DNA of 64,000 nucleotides. Source: an uncultured Clostridia bacterium (lineage in GTDB: Bacteria > Bacillota > Clostridia > Christensenellales > UBA1242). Both the position numbers and the translations under genes were made by a program. Below are positions 1 to 11,194 of the stretch, one piece after another. Where the stretch lies: contig CALWQM010000002.1 in NCBI GenBank assembly GCA_944383685.1, positions 62,001 through 126,000 of the forward strand. The letters run 5' to 3'. Within the stretch, counting starts at the first letter, position 1; the number at the start of each line of letters is the position of its first letter. The notes beneath the pieces are model-generated. The model had not been told where the DNA came from and searched no databases. It was given only the letters and a program-made list of their open reading frames with translations.

Positions 1-1
1 G

Positions 2-3000
2 CCAAAACTTAGTGTAATTTATCTTGATGCTTATCATGAAAGTATTGAAAATATGCTTGATGTTGTGAAGAATGGTTCTGCAATGACTATTGTTGTTAGA
101 GGTAGAACTTCCGCAAATTCCGACCAAGAACATACTGATGTTGATTTAAGAGGCTATATTTCAAGTCAAAATCTTTTGAGTAACTTCTCTGGAACAATCA
201 TGTCTTATTATGAATATATGGGAAGCACCGATGAGGGCACCATTACAGTTGGAAAAGAAGTAAGAGAAGGTGGAAAACTTATTGGTGGGCATGAAGGTGA
301 TAATGTTGGACTTATTATTGACCAACCAATCTTTAACAATGCTGGCATCAATTTCACAATGAAAAACTTAAATATTTATTATTCAAAGGTTACAGATAAC
401 ACTTCAAATAGGTATGACGGAACAGAACGTGCAGAGTCACCAGATGTGTTAAATTCATTGATTGTTTCTGGCAGCGCAGACAGTGCAACTTTTGAAAACT
501 TGAATATTTATTTAGATGAGTCTATTGAAATTACTGCAAATCAAAGCGGATATGCTGGTTTGATTGTTAATCAAGCAAATTCAACTGATTTTAGCGATAT
601 TACATTTGTTTTAAGAAATTCCCAAGCAAGTGACACAAATGAAATTACCTTTAAAACATTTGATGATGTGACAACAAACGCGGAAACTTATTATTTTGGT
701 TTACTTGCTGGAAAAATTGAGCAACAATCAACTTATAAGGGAATTTCTGTTTCAAACATTTTAATTGATGCAGAATCAACAGGCAGCGGGGTTGAACCAA
801 TAAAAACCCTTAATGTCAATGTGGACGTTTCGAAAAACGGAACTGCAAGCGACCTTAATATCTACTTTGGACTTTGGGCAGGGCAAACCACAATTTCAAA
901 TATGAGCAATGTAAGCAATTTTGATGTTCAGTTAAGCAACTTAACAACAAACAAAATAACTGAAACAAACATTAATCTTTTAAGCAGTAACAACGATGCA
1001 AGCATAAAAAATATGTATTTAGGTGGATATTTTGGTTCAACTGGTGTTACTGGGCTAACGAGAGCACAAATATCTGACGGCATGGATGTAAGTTCAACAG
1101 ACCTTATAACAAACTTAAACTTTATTCAAAATGTGGGTATTGAAACAAGTGGTTATGTCAATGTTGGCTTGATTGCAGGTGAAATTATAAGTTCAAGCAG
1201 CTTTAATTTTGAATATGACGAAGAAAGCAATTTTAAACTTGGTGTAAGTGGAAGTTATAAACAAGTTAAAGACAAATCAATTACAATTAATGGAACCGAC
1301 GGAAGTGTTAATATTGGTGCGCTTTTTGGAAATTCAAATGCAAATCTCACCCTTGGGCAAGATGTTAATGCGAAATTTGATATTTTAGGTGGTTTTGATA
1401 GCAATAATTTAACTTATGACAGTAAAAACCTATACACAATGAATGATCTTTCAAAAGATACTAATGAAGATGTTGATAAAGAAGGTTATGCAACTGCTTA
1501 CTTAGAAGTTTCTGGAAAGGCAAATATAGGCTCTTTGGTTGGTTTGGTCAGTGGTGGCAACATCAGTTTTGGCACAATGGTTGTTAAAGGAGAAATTCAA
1601 GTTAACAACAATAATATTACCAATATAGGTGCTTTTGGTTTGCTGAGCAGTGGAACAATTTCAAATTCACTTAGCAGTGACAAACAAACCACACTTGATG
1701 TTGATGTTTTAATTAAAAACACAACAAACGTAGTTAACAGTGTGGGTGGTTTAGTTGGTAAAATTGATGTTGGCGAAGGCACAAGAAATATTAATTTTGT
1801 AAATATTATTAATGTTGGCGATGTTGTTTCCTTTGCAAAAAATATTGTGTTCGGTGGAATTATTGGTGATGCGGGCAGTGCAACTGTTCAATCTAGTGGT
1901 GATGCATTATCAAACGTAATTTATGGTGGAAATTTACGCAATTATGTTAAATATGTTGATGATTCCTATGAGATTGTAGTTGGTGGTATCATTGGTTCTA
2001 TTGAGACTAGCAGTAATTTTGGAATAAATAATGCTTACACATTTGGAAATATTTTTGTTAATTATCCTAACAATGAAAAGAATGAAGACGAGAGTGCAGC
2101 ATATTTAACTAATTATCTTTTTGGTGGTATTGTTGGAAGAATTAAGGCTAATGCAAGTGTAGAAACAACAGGACAAATTTCAATTCATGATTCCTATTCA
2201 CTTCTCACATCATTTAATGATAGGGTTGTGAAAAAAGGTTATTCAACAAACAATTATCAGGCAAATGCAATTATTGGGGTTGGTGCTGACCTTGCAACTT
2301 TTGAAGATAACTATTATTCTTCTGGTGTAAATTTAGCATATGAAGCAAACGAAGGTAATAGTGATGTTGCTTACTTCTATTATGTAGATTCAACAACGGG
2401 TTACAGTGGTTATCGTGGATATAGTTTAAATAATGATTTAGCAACAGACACAATTGAAAATACAGATGATATTAATATTGTTGGAAGCATTAGAAGTGCA
2501 ATAACAAACACCTTTGCTGATATTGATATCAGTACTTTTGAAAAATTAAATCCAACCTTGTTTAATAACTCATCTATTTCTGGTGGACAATTGAATTTGC
2601 CTTCTGGAACAGTTTCATCAATCAAATGGTATTTTGCAAACAGTGAAATTAGTAATGATACCGGTGTGAAACAAGAGAATTTAAATAATGCAGTGATTGT
2701 TGGAAATGGTAACACAATAAATTACACTATTCCTTCTCAAACATCTAATCAAAATTATGGTTTAATTGAAAACTTTGGAACAAAAGAAGATTCCTTTAAT
2801 GCAATTTCTGGCTTTATTATGAATGCAAATTATAATCTAACAATTAGTGAAGGCGAAACAATTATCATTGGAACACTTGTAAGTGTTGCAGGCTGGGATG
2901 GTAGTGATACAAGTGGAGGCATAAGTTCAATTATTCTCTATGGTGTTGGTGCAAACGGAGAAATTGATATCGGCGGAACTGTGACGGCAAATGTTGGCGG

Positions 3001-6000
3001 ACTTGTTGGTATGATGTATCAAGGAATGATTTCAAACTCCTTTGTTGATATTGACATAATTTACCATGCCGGAGTTGAAACAAATGCTAGCAATGAATAC
3101 ATTGCTTCAAGTATGGTCAGTGCTGTTGTTAATAACTCAGGTAATTCCATTGTGGATATAATTGATACATTTGCAGCTGGTTCTGTTCAAAGTTATGTTT
3201 CAGCTGATCTCTATGCTTTCAATGGTATTGCAAGCATAATGACGGATGGTAATCAATCTCCTGATTTAAGAATTTATGATTCATACACTTTCTCTCAAAT
3301 CACTCGTGTTGACTATGATTTTGGAACAAGTGGAATAAGTGGAACATTTAGTTTTAAGGGTAGTTTTAAACTTGAAAATGGAGAGTTAAAAGTAGAATCA
3401 AGTGTTGATAGTTCAGTGGTTAATGGTAATACATTCTTTAATAATTATAATTCAAGTGATGATTCATTATTCACAAGAACACCATCAATAATTGATAATA
3501 TCTCTTTGACCTATAATGATACTCCTTATGATGATTATAATATTAACATTGTCGCTGATACAGAAGATGGTGTTGAAGGGGAAGAAACTGCAAAAGTTTC
3601 AACACACTCACTCTGGTTCCATTCACCATATAGAAACTATGGTTATGCAACGACAGGTTTCGCATATTTAAGAAATGTAACTGTTTATAGTCAAGAAAAT
3701 GTAAGTGGAACAGTTGAAACCGAAGATGGAAACTCAATAGACCCAGCATATAATACATATAGTTACACAAGACTATCTAATGACGATATAACTAAAATTG
3801 TTGATGGCTCATTATCTCAATATTATTTTGCTGTTCCTAATGGTGGTAAATTTAAGCAAATTGCTGATATGTATAAGGTTGAAGAAGGTGAAACTGCTTT
3901 AACAGGTAATTACAAATTCTTCCTTTTATATGATTTAGATTTAGGAAATTTGAGAGACGAAGAAGCTTGGGAAGCAAATAATGATATAGGAACTGATACG
4001 AATAATAAAGTTTATATTGATGGGCAAAATCATGAAATTCAATTCAATGGAGGTGGACAAGGATTTTTTGGAATTGCATATGCAGATATTGAAAACTTGC
4101 GCATAATCTCGCAAGCATCATTAAATTCTGCAAACAGCAATAAGAACTATGGTGAAGATAGTTACAACTTCTATGGAATTTTGGCGGGCGAACTTTATGG
4201 AGATATAACAAATGTTACAGTTCAAGGCGATATAGCTATAAACAACAATGGTTATAGTGTTGTTGGTGGTGTTGCTGGATTTGTCAGTGGAAATGTCAAA
4301 TCCGTTGAAAACTTGGTTAACATAAGGGTTTGTGGTGGTAACAGTTATGTTGGTGGTGTTGTTGGATATCTTTCTGGCTCAACCTCCACAATAAGTTATT
4401 CTTCAAATTCAGGAAATATAGATGTAAATAGCACAAGCACAAGCTATTCATTAAATAATTTGGATAATTCTTCTGTCACTGCTTCTAAACTTAGTGCAAC
4501 TATGAAGAAATATGACGCAACACTTTCAACAGATTTGCCAAGCGATGACAAAACAATTCCAGCAAACGCAGATGTTGCAAATAATTTAAACAGTGTTATT
4601 GGCGGTATTGCTGGTTACAATGGTGGTAGTATTAGTAATTCGTATAACACATCAACACTCATGAACAATTATAATAAAGGTGGAAGTGGAAACTTTGCAA
4701 GTGGTGGTGTTGTTGGCTATTCTGTTGGTTCAATTAATAATTCATTTAACACTGGTTATGTTGTAAGTGGTAATAATGCTAACTCGGGCATAGCATTGGC
4801 AGGTGGCATTGTTGGTTATAGTGATTTAACAAGTGGCGGAGAAGTTAAGAATAATATCAATGATGCCAAAGTTCAAGCGGTTAGCAAGTTAAATAATGGA
4901 GCTGATAATTATTCTATTGATTTTAGTGATACCAGTAAGACAACTTTGAATAATGGTCAAGGAAATCCTAAAATTACGATTATTGTGAAATACAACGTTG
5001 CAGAAAGTGAACAACAACGTTTGACTTATGCTAATGGTATTGGATATTTTAAAGGAACTGACTCACTTGATAATTCAAACACTTCTTTATCTAATGATGA
5101 AGTTACAAATGATGGTAATCTTGGTTATATAAGAAAAGCATTAACAAAAATTTACACAACACAAAAGTATGGTGGAACCGGAACTGTTGATAGTAAGTAT
5201 GGAATAGTTGACTATTATTCTTACAAGGAAGCAGATGATGTAAGTAAGTTCGATATTGACATCAGCGGTTATGATGCTTACGGATTCCCTAACAGAATTA
5301 ACTTAAATTACGCATACACTTTCAATATTACTGGCTTTAAACATAATTTTGCTGATGCTGACCAAAGCACTGGTTTTATGAAATTTGCTATAAGTGATAC
5401 AACTCCAAATGAAAATAAAACCACAAATACAAATGTTTCACAACAAAAGGAAACCTTATCAGATGCAAATACAATCGCAAGCCTCTATCCAGGTGGAACA
5501 ACAAATTATTATTTCTCAATGCCATTCTATGGAAAAGCAAATGATGGCACAGATTTTGAAGGAACATATCAAGAAATAATCAACATTTCGAATAATAATA
5601 CTTCAAACTTTGGCAAAGCGAACGGAAGTGCAAATGCTGATAAATTAAACGACCTTTATAACTCTATTAATGAATTGCGTAAAAAATATAATAAAGAAAG
5701 CGAAACAATTAATATCAGTGGTGTAACATATAATATGGTTCGTAATGATACCGAGTTAGAAGCTTACACTAGCGGATGGGAAATTGATGGAGAACTTGCT
5801 ATTGAAATGCCAACTATTAGTTCCACAACGGCATCTTTTGCAACACCAAAATTAAGAAGTGTTGAGTATACTCTTTACAAAGTTGTTGGTGGAAAGGAAG
5901 AAGTTGTTTATAAAACAGCTGGTGGACAAGATAAGATTGATACCATTGGTTCAAGAGAACAGATTATAGAAAGGGATGGAAAATATTATTTAACATACAC

Positions 6001-9000
6001 TGCTTACTATAATAAAGCTCAACTTGACAGCGCTTTGCAAAATGCTCAAAATTTCCAATTGACTGTTGGAGTAAATTATCAAATTGAATATCAAATTACT
6101 GATACATTTAGTGTGACAAAAGATAATTTAACTTTAAATTCTGCAAATAACAGAGTGGAAGTTATGTTGATTGACTCAAATGAAATTGATTCAACAAAAT
6201 TAGGTGATTATTTAAATAAAGTGGGAGCAATCACGCCTGAAAGCAATAGTTATGACATTCAATTCTTAGACTCAAATGGCAATGTTATCTATGTTTACTA
6301 TGATGGAGAAAAGTGGGTACCTTCAAGTGAAAAAAATGACACTGCTATAAATAAAATATATGTTGATAGTAATAAGAATGGATATATATCATTCTCACAA
6401 GCAGACCAAGCAGAAGCATTTTGTGACTTTATTCAGGAAATGTGTAAGAGTGGCATAAGCTTATCTATAAACTATCAAGTAATTGGTGGCGGAGACTACA
6501 CTTTGGATGTCAATGGCGGAGTTGTCAATTTTGAAGACTCAACCACTAAGCAATTTGATTTTATTGACGAGGGAACTAGTCATGATATAACATTTGAAAA
6601 TGGGCAAATAGAAGGTGGAAATGGTAAGAACTACGATATCAGTAACAATGGTAGTGATCAGTTTTATTTAGTTGTTAATGAAACAAATCTTAAAGCTAAT
6701 GATATAGTGGCTATTGTGTTTAGATGGAGTACAGGAGGCAGCATATTCTTTACTTATGAATTAGATGATTCTGGAAATGGAAGTTTTAAATCTGCAAATG
6801 GCACCAACAATAACATTAGTTATGTTGCAGATGGAGATGTTATCACATTCACTGTAAATTCAGGCGATTTAACTGATGTTATAACTACTTTTAAAGCGAA
6901 CATAAGAGTGAAAATAGATAAATTTCTTTCTACAATTGAAGTTGACAAAAACACAACAATTTCTTCAAGTGATAATGTGTTTACTGCTAACTATACTTTT
7001 GATGAAACTAAGTTTAATGAAATGTATGGAAGTGAAGGTTTAACCTTTTCAATCAATGGTGACAAAGTCACAATCAGTAGAAATGGAGCAAGTAGAATTA
7101 ATATTGATGTTCCTTATAATTATGAGAGTGTGACATCAAATGATTCTAATATTCAAAGTGTTGATGTTACAGGAGATTCTGGCAACAAGATTATTAAATA
7201 TCTTCAAAGCAAATTTAATAAAAATACTATAACGATTGTTGAAGAAGTTGAAGGATCAATTCCAGGACAGGTAGAAACAGTTACAAGACAAGAAGTTGTT
7301 AATATTGGACTTAAAGATAATATTGATGGAACAACATATGTTTTCTATAACGATAAAAATTTAGCGACAGATTTAGATATTGATGACTTAATTTCGCCTT
7401 TGAACGATGAGACAGGATTTGTTGTTACTGAAATCACATTCTCAAACAATGTTGTGGTTAAAAAGACCAAAACTACCACAGGTGATGTGACAATTTATGA
7501 TTTAGCAGATGGATCTAATTATGTCATAATCAACGATGGTGGAAGCAAGAAAGAATTTATTTTATATGGTGTAACGGATTCTTCTGGTAATATAACTTAT
7601 CATAGAAAAGATGTTCATATTGATGAAAGAATATTCTTTAATGAATATTATTATGGCATTGTTGAAGATGAAGCAAATTCAACACAAGATAATGTGAATT
7701 TTAAATTGCAATTTAACAGCATTATTCTTGGCAAATCAGTTGTGAATGATAGTGCATATGACGTTAAGACAACCGTAATTGATGGGGTAACTTACACTTA
7801 CATCACTTATAATGGGTTTAATGCAGATTCATATGTTTTGAATTATAGTTTAACAACAAATAAGTTTGAATATATAATTCAATACAAGGAAGAAAATGAA
7901 ACTTCAAAAACTGCAACAATTGAAATTAATATGACAATTGATGATTTCATAAATAATTATTGTAAGGAATTGCCAAGTATTTATTTGCTTGCAGAAAGTG
8001 TTGCAGTAGGTGAAGAAGATATAACTATCAAATATGATGAAAGCTTACTTAGAACATTGCCTACTGGAATCAAATTTACAACACAAAATTATGAACCAGT
8101 TGACACAAATTATAAGACTGCATTATATTACGGAAGTTCATCATATAAATATACAATTGACATTGTCAATTCAACAACAACTGATTTAACTGATGCAATC
8201 ACCTATGAGGTTGAATCAATTAACAGTGATGCTGAAATGACCGACAATATAACTGTGGAAGGAAAATCATATAACAATGAATTAAAACTTGATGAAGATG
8301 GAATTAAATATGGTATTCATGATTTTAATATAGAATTTGAAGCTTCATTGGACTATGAATATATAAATATTGAAGAAGATAATTTAACTAATTATAATGT
8401 TGCAGAAGTTTCAACAGATAACATAATTATTACAGATAATATTTACAGCAATAGCCAAATTTCAATTTCTGGAATTAAAGTGTATGGAAATAATCATGTT
8501 ATCACTCAAAACTTGTCATTAAGTTATTCTAAATACTTAGTTTCAGTTGATGGTATTGCAAATACAAATGGATATATTTCAAACACAATGTTTGTTATGC
8601 TTGCAGATGCTGACAATGGCATAAATGGAAATGATACCGTAAATGTTTTCCAAGTTGAAAGTAACAGCAAAGCTTTAAATGTTTCACTTTATGGTTCAGT
8701 AAGGAAAATTGATTCATATGATGATGAAAAACTGGTTACAAAAGAAATTGAAGGTAACAAAATTGAAATAATTCCAACATTGAATGTGGCTTCCTTAACT
8801 GGTGCAGTAGATGATAAAACACCAGCAAGCACTTTAAAATCAAACATTTCCTTGGTTGGAAGTGATGCACAAAACAGGGCAATTTCTTCAACAACACAGG
8901 ATGATGGATATAATGTTCAAATTAAACTACAAGGTTATGCAGATAGCAGTAATCAAAGTAAGTTACTTGAAGATAATAATTCAATTATCATTTCTGGTAA

Positions 9001-10333
9001 TGGAGGAAATGGCTCTAATGGTGCTGATGGAAATGGATTTACGTTATCAAACAAAGGTGAAAACGGAGCCAATGGTGGAAACGGCGGAAATGCTGGTGCT
9101 ATTCAAAATAATGAAGGTAGAACATCCATCACCATCACAGGTGCAAACGGCATAGCAGGCAATGGTGGTAATGGACATGATGGACAAAATGCTTATAAGG
9201 CTGTGGAAGGTTCCTATGAAAAGCATGGTGGTGGAAATTATGCTAATCAATATAATTATAATATAGATGTAACGACTGGTTTATCTGGTGGCGGTGGCTA
9301 TGGTGGGAAAGCAGGAATTTATACTGCTAACAATAATAAAACGAATAGAAAAAATGTTACAATTTTAGCTGGCAATGGTGGAACCGGTGGTTTAGGGTTC
9401 TTCTATTCAAGTGCAGGAAGTTTTGAAGAAAATTATTATAACGGATTTGAACAAAATAATGGTGAAAATAACAAAAGCACTAGTTCTAATAATTATTCAT
9501 CTTGGTTTAAAACTGCTGCTGGTGGAGGTTCGTCAGGTAGTTTGACATCTAGTTCGGAACCAAATATTACATATGTTCAAGTTTCTGGCGAAAATGGAAG
9601 ATTTTTAGGCTCTGGTGATGCTTATTATAGAGGTAATCAAACAGATATATTTGGGTTAAGCAGTAGGCCTGCTTCAATGGGGTATTATTGGAAAGCCGAT
9701 CAAGAATATTATGACGAAAAATTATTTGGTAATTTGCAATTAATTACGACATTCTCTTATTACTTGCCAGGCAATAACACCAATTGGAATTGGCATGTAG
9801 CTGATTATTTCCCAGAATTTATAGTTTCAGGTGGTATCATATACAACTTAGGTGGAAGTAATTATCCTGAATCTTATAGCCGTGAACAAGCTGTTACCGC
9901 CGAATATTTTGAAGATGCATTTAAGAAATTTTTATTCGGTGGGTCTTATTCAATTCAACAAGTATTTTGGCATGGTGAAGCAACAAGTGGACCTTACAAA
10001 GAAAGTCTTGAAAAACTATTCGATAGTTATAATGGGCAATACTCTAAGAGTCAACTTGGATATGAAGATGGAATGACTGTTTGGAAATTTGCTTTCTATG
10101 GTGGAGAAGGTGCTGGGAATGGAACTGGTTTGAATGGTAATGGCGGAACTCCATTTACAAAAGAAATTTATGGTTATTATGTTAATGATAGTTCAGGAGC
10201 TTTATGGTGGTATAGTGAAAATTATTCAAAAGTGTTCTTCACACGTAATGACATGGTTACATCAGCTGGTTCTTACGGATATGTTTCTAATTTAGATGGT
10301 TACAATATTTCTGCAACAATTACAACTGAATAA
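2..10333 (+). CDS. Giant GLUG-repeat surface protein, 5' end outside window
   Basis: The frame is open from base 2, so the true start lies upstream; about 3,443 codons are visible. The first half carries many degenerate GLUG-like repeats (examples: YVGGVVGYLSG near nt 4345, SVIGGIAGYNGG near 4590, SGGVVGYSVGS near 4700), a motif known from bacterial adhesins and secreted proteins and expected to stack as a beta-solenoid. The middle is Ser/Thr/Asn/Asp-rich beta sequence without a family I recognise. At nt 8990-9570 there is a glycine-rich block (repeats such as GGNGGNG and GGGGYGGKAG), followed by an aromatic-rich C-terminal domain of about 250 residues. No LPXTG motif, C-terminal hydrophobic anchor or SLH domain is present; anchoring must come from the unseen N-terminus (a lipobox would match the other two large genes here) or the protein is released. 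Role as adhesin or surface layer component is inference. Confidence 0.9.
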   Translation, partial: PKLSVIYLDAYHESIENMLDVVKNGSAMTIVVRGRTSANSDQEHTDVDLRGYISSQNLLSNFSGTIMSYYEYMGSTDEGTITVGKEVREGGKLIGGHEGDNVGLIIDQPIFNNAGINFTMKNLNIYYSKVTDNTSNRYDGTERAESPDVLNSLIVSGSADSATFENLNIYLDESIEITANQSGYAGLIVNQANSTDFSDITFVLRNSQASDTNEITFKTFDDVTTNAETYYFGLLAGKIEQQSTYKGISVSNILIDAESTGSGVEPIKTLNVNVDVSKNGTASDLNIYFGLWAGQTTISNMSNVSNFDVQLSNLTTNKITETNINLLSSNNDASIKNMYLGGYFGSTGVTGLTRAQISDGMDVSSTDLITNLNFIQNVGIETSGYVNVGLIAGEIISSSSFNFEYDEESNFKLGVSGSYKQVKDKSITINGTDGSVNIGALFGNSNANLTLGQDVNAKFDILGGFDSNNLTYDSKNLYTMNDLSKDTNEDVDKEGYATAYLEVSGKANIGSLVGLVSGGNISFGTMVVKGEIQVNNNNITNIGAFGLLSSGTISNSLSSDKQTTLDVDVLIKNTTNVVNSVGGLVGKIDVGEGTRNINFVNIINVGDVVSFAKNIVFGGIIGDAGSATVQSSGDALSNVIYGGNLRNYVKYVDDSYEIVVGGIIGSIETSSNFGINNAYTFGNIFVNYPNNEKNEDESAAYLTNYLFGGIVGRIKANASVETTGQISIHDSYSLLTSFNDRVVKKGYSTNNYQANAIIGVGADLATFEDNYYSSGVNLAYEANEGNSDVAYFYYVDSTTGYSGYRGYSLNNDLATDTIENTDDINIVGSIRSAITNTFADIDISTFEKLNPTLFNNSSISGGQLNLPSGTVSSIKWYFANSEISNDTGVKQENLNNAVIVGNGNTINYTIPSQTSNQNYGLIENFGTKEDSFNAISGFIMNANYNLTISEGETIIIGTLVSVAGWDGSDTSGGISSIILYGVGANGEIDIGGTVTANVGGLVGMMYQGMISNSFVDIDIIYHAGVETNASNEYIASSMVSAVVNNSGNSIVDIIDTFAAGSVQSYVSADLYAFNGIASIMTDGNQSPDLRIYDSYTFSQITRVDYDFGTSGISGTFSFKGSFKLENGELKVESSVDSSVVNGNTFFNNYNSSDDSLFTRTPSIIDNISLTYNDTPYDDYNINIVADTEDGVEGEETAKVSTHSLWFHSPYRNYGYATTGFAYLRNVTVYSQENVSGTVETEDGNSIDPAYNTYSYTRLSNDDITKIVDGSLSQYYFAVPNGGKFKQIADMYKVEEGETALTGNYKFFLLYDLDLGNLRDEEAWEANNDIGTDTNNKVYIDGQNHEIQFNGGGQGFFGIAYADIENLRIISQASLNSANSNKNYGEDSYNFYGILAGELYGDITNVTVQGDIAINNNGYSVVGGVAGFVSGNVKSVENLVNIRVCGGNSYVGGVVGYLSGSTSTISYSSNSGNIDVNSTSTSYSLNNLDNSSVTASKLSATMKKYDATLSTDLPSDDKTIPANADVANNLNSVIGGIAGYNGGSISNSYNTSTLMNNYNKGGSGNFASGGVVGYSVGSINNSFNTGYVVSGNNANSGIALAGGIVGYSDLTSGGEVKNNINDAKVQAVSKLNNGADNYSIDFSDTSKTTLNNGQGNPKITIIVKYNVAESEQQRLTYANGIGYFKGTDSLDNSNTSLSNDEVTNDGNLGYIRKALTKIYTTQKYGGTGTVDSKYGIVDYYSYKEADDVSKFDIDISGYDAYGFPNRINLNYAYTFNITGFKHNFADADQSTGFMKFAISDTTPNENKTTNTNVSQQKETLSDANTIASLYPGGTTNYYFSMPFYGKANDGTDFEGTYQEIINISNNNTSNFGKANGSANADKLNDLYNSINELRKKYNKESETINISGVTYNMVRNDTELEAYTSGWEIDGELAIEMPTISSTTASFATPKLRSVEYTLYKVVGGKEEVVYKTAGGQDKIDTIGSREQIIERDGKYYLTYTAYYNKAQLDSALQNAQNFQLTVGVNYQIEYQITDTFSVTKDNLTLNSANNRVEVMLIDSNEIDSTKLGDYLNKVGAITPESNSYDIQFLDSNGNVIYVYYDGEKWVPSSEKNDTAINKIYVDSNKNGYISFSQADQAEAFCDFIQEMCKSGISLSINYQVIGGGDYTLDVNGGVVNFEDSTTKQFDFIDEGTSHDITFENGQIEGGNGKNYDISNNGSDQFYLVVNETNLKANDIVAIVFRWSTGGSIFFTYELDDSGNGSFKSANGTNNNISYVADGDVITFTVNSGDLTDVITTFKANIRVKIDKFLSTIEVDKNTTISSSDNVFTANYTFDETKFNEMYGSEGLTFSINGDKVTISRNGASRINIDVPYNYESVTSNDSNIQSVDVTGDSGNKIIKYLQSKFNKNTITIVEEVEGSIPGQVETVTRQEVVNIGLKDNIDGTTYVFYNDKNLATDLDIDDLISPLNDETGFVVTEITFSNNVVVKKTKTTTGDVTIYDLADGSNYVIINDGGSKKEFILYGVTDSSGNITYHRKDVHIDERIFFNEYYYGIVEDEANSTQDNVNFKLQFNSIILGKSVVNDSAYDVKTTVIDGVTYTYITYNGFNADSYVLNYSLTTNKFEYIIQYKEENETSKTATIEINMTIDDFINNYCKELPSIYLLAESVAVGEEDITIKYDESLLRTLPTGIKFTTQNYEPVDTNYKTALYYGSSSYKYTIDIVNSTTTDLTDAITYEVESINSDAEMTDNITVEGKSYNNELKLDEDGIKYGIHDFNIEFEASLDYEYINIEEDNLTNYNVAEVSTDNIIITDNIYSNSQISISGIKVYGNNHVITQNLSLSYSKYLVSVDGIANTNGYISNTMFVMLADADNGINGNDTVNVFQVESNSKALNVSLYGSVRKIDSYDDEKLVTKEIEGNKIEIIPTLNVASLTGAVDDKTPASTLKSNISLVGSDAQNRAISSTTQDDGYNVQIKLQGYADSSNQSKLLEDNNSIIISGNGGNGSNGADGNGFTLSNKGENGANGGNGGNAGAIQNNEGRTSITITGANGIAGNGGNGHDGQNAYKAVEGSYEKHGGGNYANQYNYNIDVTTGLSGGGGYGGKAGIYTANNNKTNRKNVTILAGNGGTGGLGFFYSSAGSFEENYYNGFEQNNGENNKSTSSNNYSSWFKTAAGGGSSGSLTSSSEPNITYVQVSGENGRFLGSGDAYYRGNQTDIFGLSSRPASMGYYWKADQEYYDEKLFGNLQLITTFSYYLPGNNTNWNWHVADYFPEFIVSGGIIYNLGGSNYPESYSREQAVTAEYFEDAFKKFLFGGSYSIQQVFWHGEATSGPYKESLEKLFDSYNGQYSKSQLGYEDGMTVWKFAFYGGEGAGNGTGLNGNGGTPFTKEIYGYYVNDSSGALWWYSENYSKVFFTRNDMVTSAGSYGYVSNLDGYNISATITTE

Positions 10334-10375
10334 TTGTTTTGGGTGCATCAATAATGTGCATCCTTGACAATTTTT
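10332..10375 (+). terminator. Intrinsic terminator after giant gene 1
   Basis: AATTGT (10332-10337) pairs with ACAATT (10367-10372) and GGGTGCA (10341-10347) pairs with TGCATCC (10357-10363), separated by a small internal loop; a short T run follows. It begins at the stop codon of the giant gene. Confidence 0.55.
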
Positions 10376-10401
10376 GTTAATAAAAAGATAGGAGTTTACT
10401 T

Positions 10402-11136
10402 ATGAAAAATGACGATGTTTCTCATGATGGGCACAGAAAAAGACTATTAGATTTGGTTGTTAATGCTGGCATTGACAATATGAGTGATATTCAAATTGTT
10501 GAGTATATGCTTACATATATTTTTCCTCGTGGAGATGTTAATCCTTTGGCACATAGGCTTTTGGATACATATGGAAATTTGACCAATATTATTGATGCTT
10601 CCAGCACAGACCTCATGACCGTTAAAGGAATTAATGAGAGAAGTGCAAAGAAAATTTCTATGCTTGGTGAACTCTTTTATGCATATTCAACAGCCAAACT
10701 GAGAAAGAAATGTAAAGTTGATTGCAAAGCAGATGTATTGGATATTGTTGAAGATGTTTTGCGTTTTAGAACCACAGAAAATTTATTGCTGCTTGGTTTC
10801 AGTGTGGCAAACTATCTTTGTGGAAAAAAGAGAATTAATCTTTATCAAAACAACGAAGTTTCCATACCTATCATGGAGCTTACTGCATTTTTATCTTCTG
10901 TGAAACCTGCATCACTTGTTGTTGCACATTGTCATCCTTATGGCATTGCAGAGCCGTCTGCAAGTGACCTTAATGGGTTTAAAATTGTTGAAAAAATTTG
11001 CTTTGATTGCGGAGTAAATTTAATTGACAGTTATATTGTTGGCGAAAACGGTGTTTATGGGCAAAGAGAAGGTAAGTTGGTTAGAACGTACTTTGACATA
11101 GACGACTTAAAGGTCATTTTTAACAAAGCAAAATAA
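10402..11136 (+). CDS. RadC-like JAB/MPN domain protein (copy 1)
   Basis: A 244-residue member of the RadC family. Residues about 5-100 form the N-terminal block starting VSHDGHRKRL and containing helix-hairpin-helix sequence (VKGINERSAKKI). The C-terminal half is the MPN/JAB domain with an intact metal motif HxHx7SxxD: His176, His178, Ser186, Asp189. RadC proteins are predicted metal-dependent hydrolases; despite the name, a role in DNA repair is not established. The start follows AGGAG with good spacing. It lies 68 bp after the giant gene and is followed by a bidirectional terminator, so it may be monocistronic. A second copy is encoded on the minus strand at 21974-22723; both share the N-terminal block (e.g. 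YIFPRGDVNPLAHRLLD). Confidence 0.85.
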   Translation: MKNDDVSHDGHRKRLLDLVVNAGIDNMSDIQIVEYMLTYIFPRGDVNPLAHRLLDTYGNLTNIIDASSTDLMTVKGINERSAKKISMLGELFYAYSTAKLRKKCKVDCKADVLDIVEDVLRFRTTENLLLLGFSVANYLCGKKRINLYQNNEVSIPIMELTAFLSSVKPASLVVAHCHPYGIAEPSASDLNGFKIVEKICFDCGVNLIDSYIVGENGVYGQREGKLVRTYFDIDDLKVIFNKAK

Positions 11137-11165
11137 ATTATTATCAAGTCGAAAATTAATAATAA

Positions 11166-11194
11166 AAAGAGAGCATAATTTGTGCTCTTTTTTT
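11166..11194. terminator. Bidirectional terminator
   Basis: Six-base-pair stem AGAGCA/TGCTCT (11170-11175 with 11183-11188), 7-nt loop, with a T run on the plus strand (11188-11194) and an A run before the stem that gives a T run on the minus strand. It serves the converging RadC-like gene and the minus-strand small gene, whose stop codon overlaps the T run. Confidence 0.7.

Noticed and set aside
10150..10333. Sortase or wall anchor on giant protein 1
   Set aside because: The C-terminus ends NISATITTE with no LPXTG, hydrophobic helix or basic tail.
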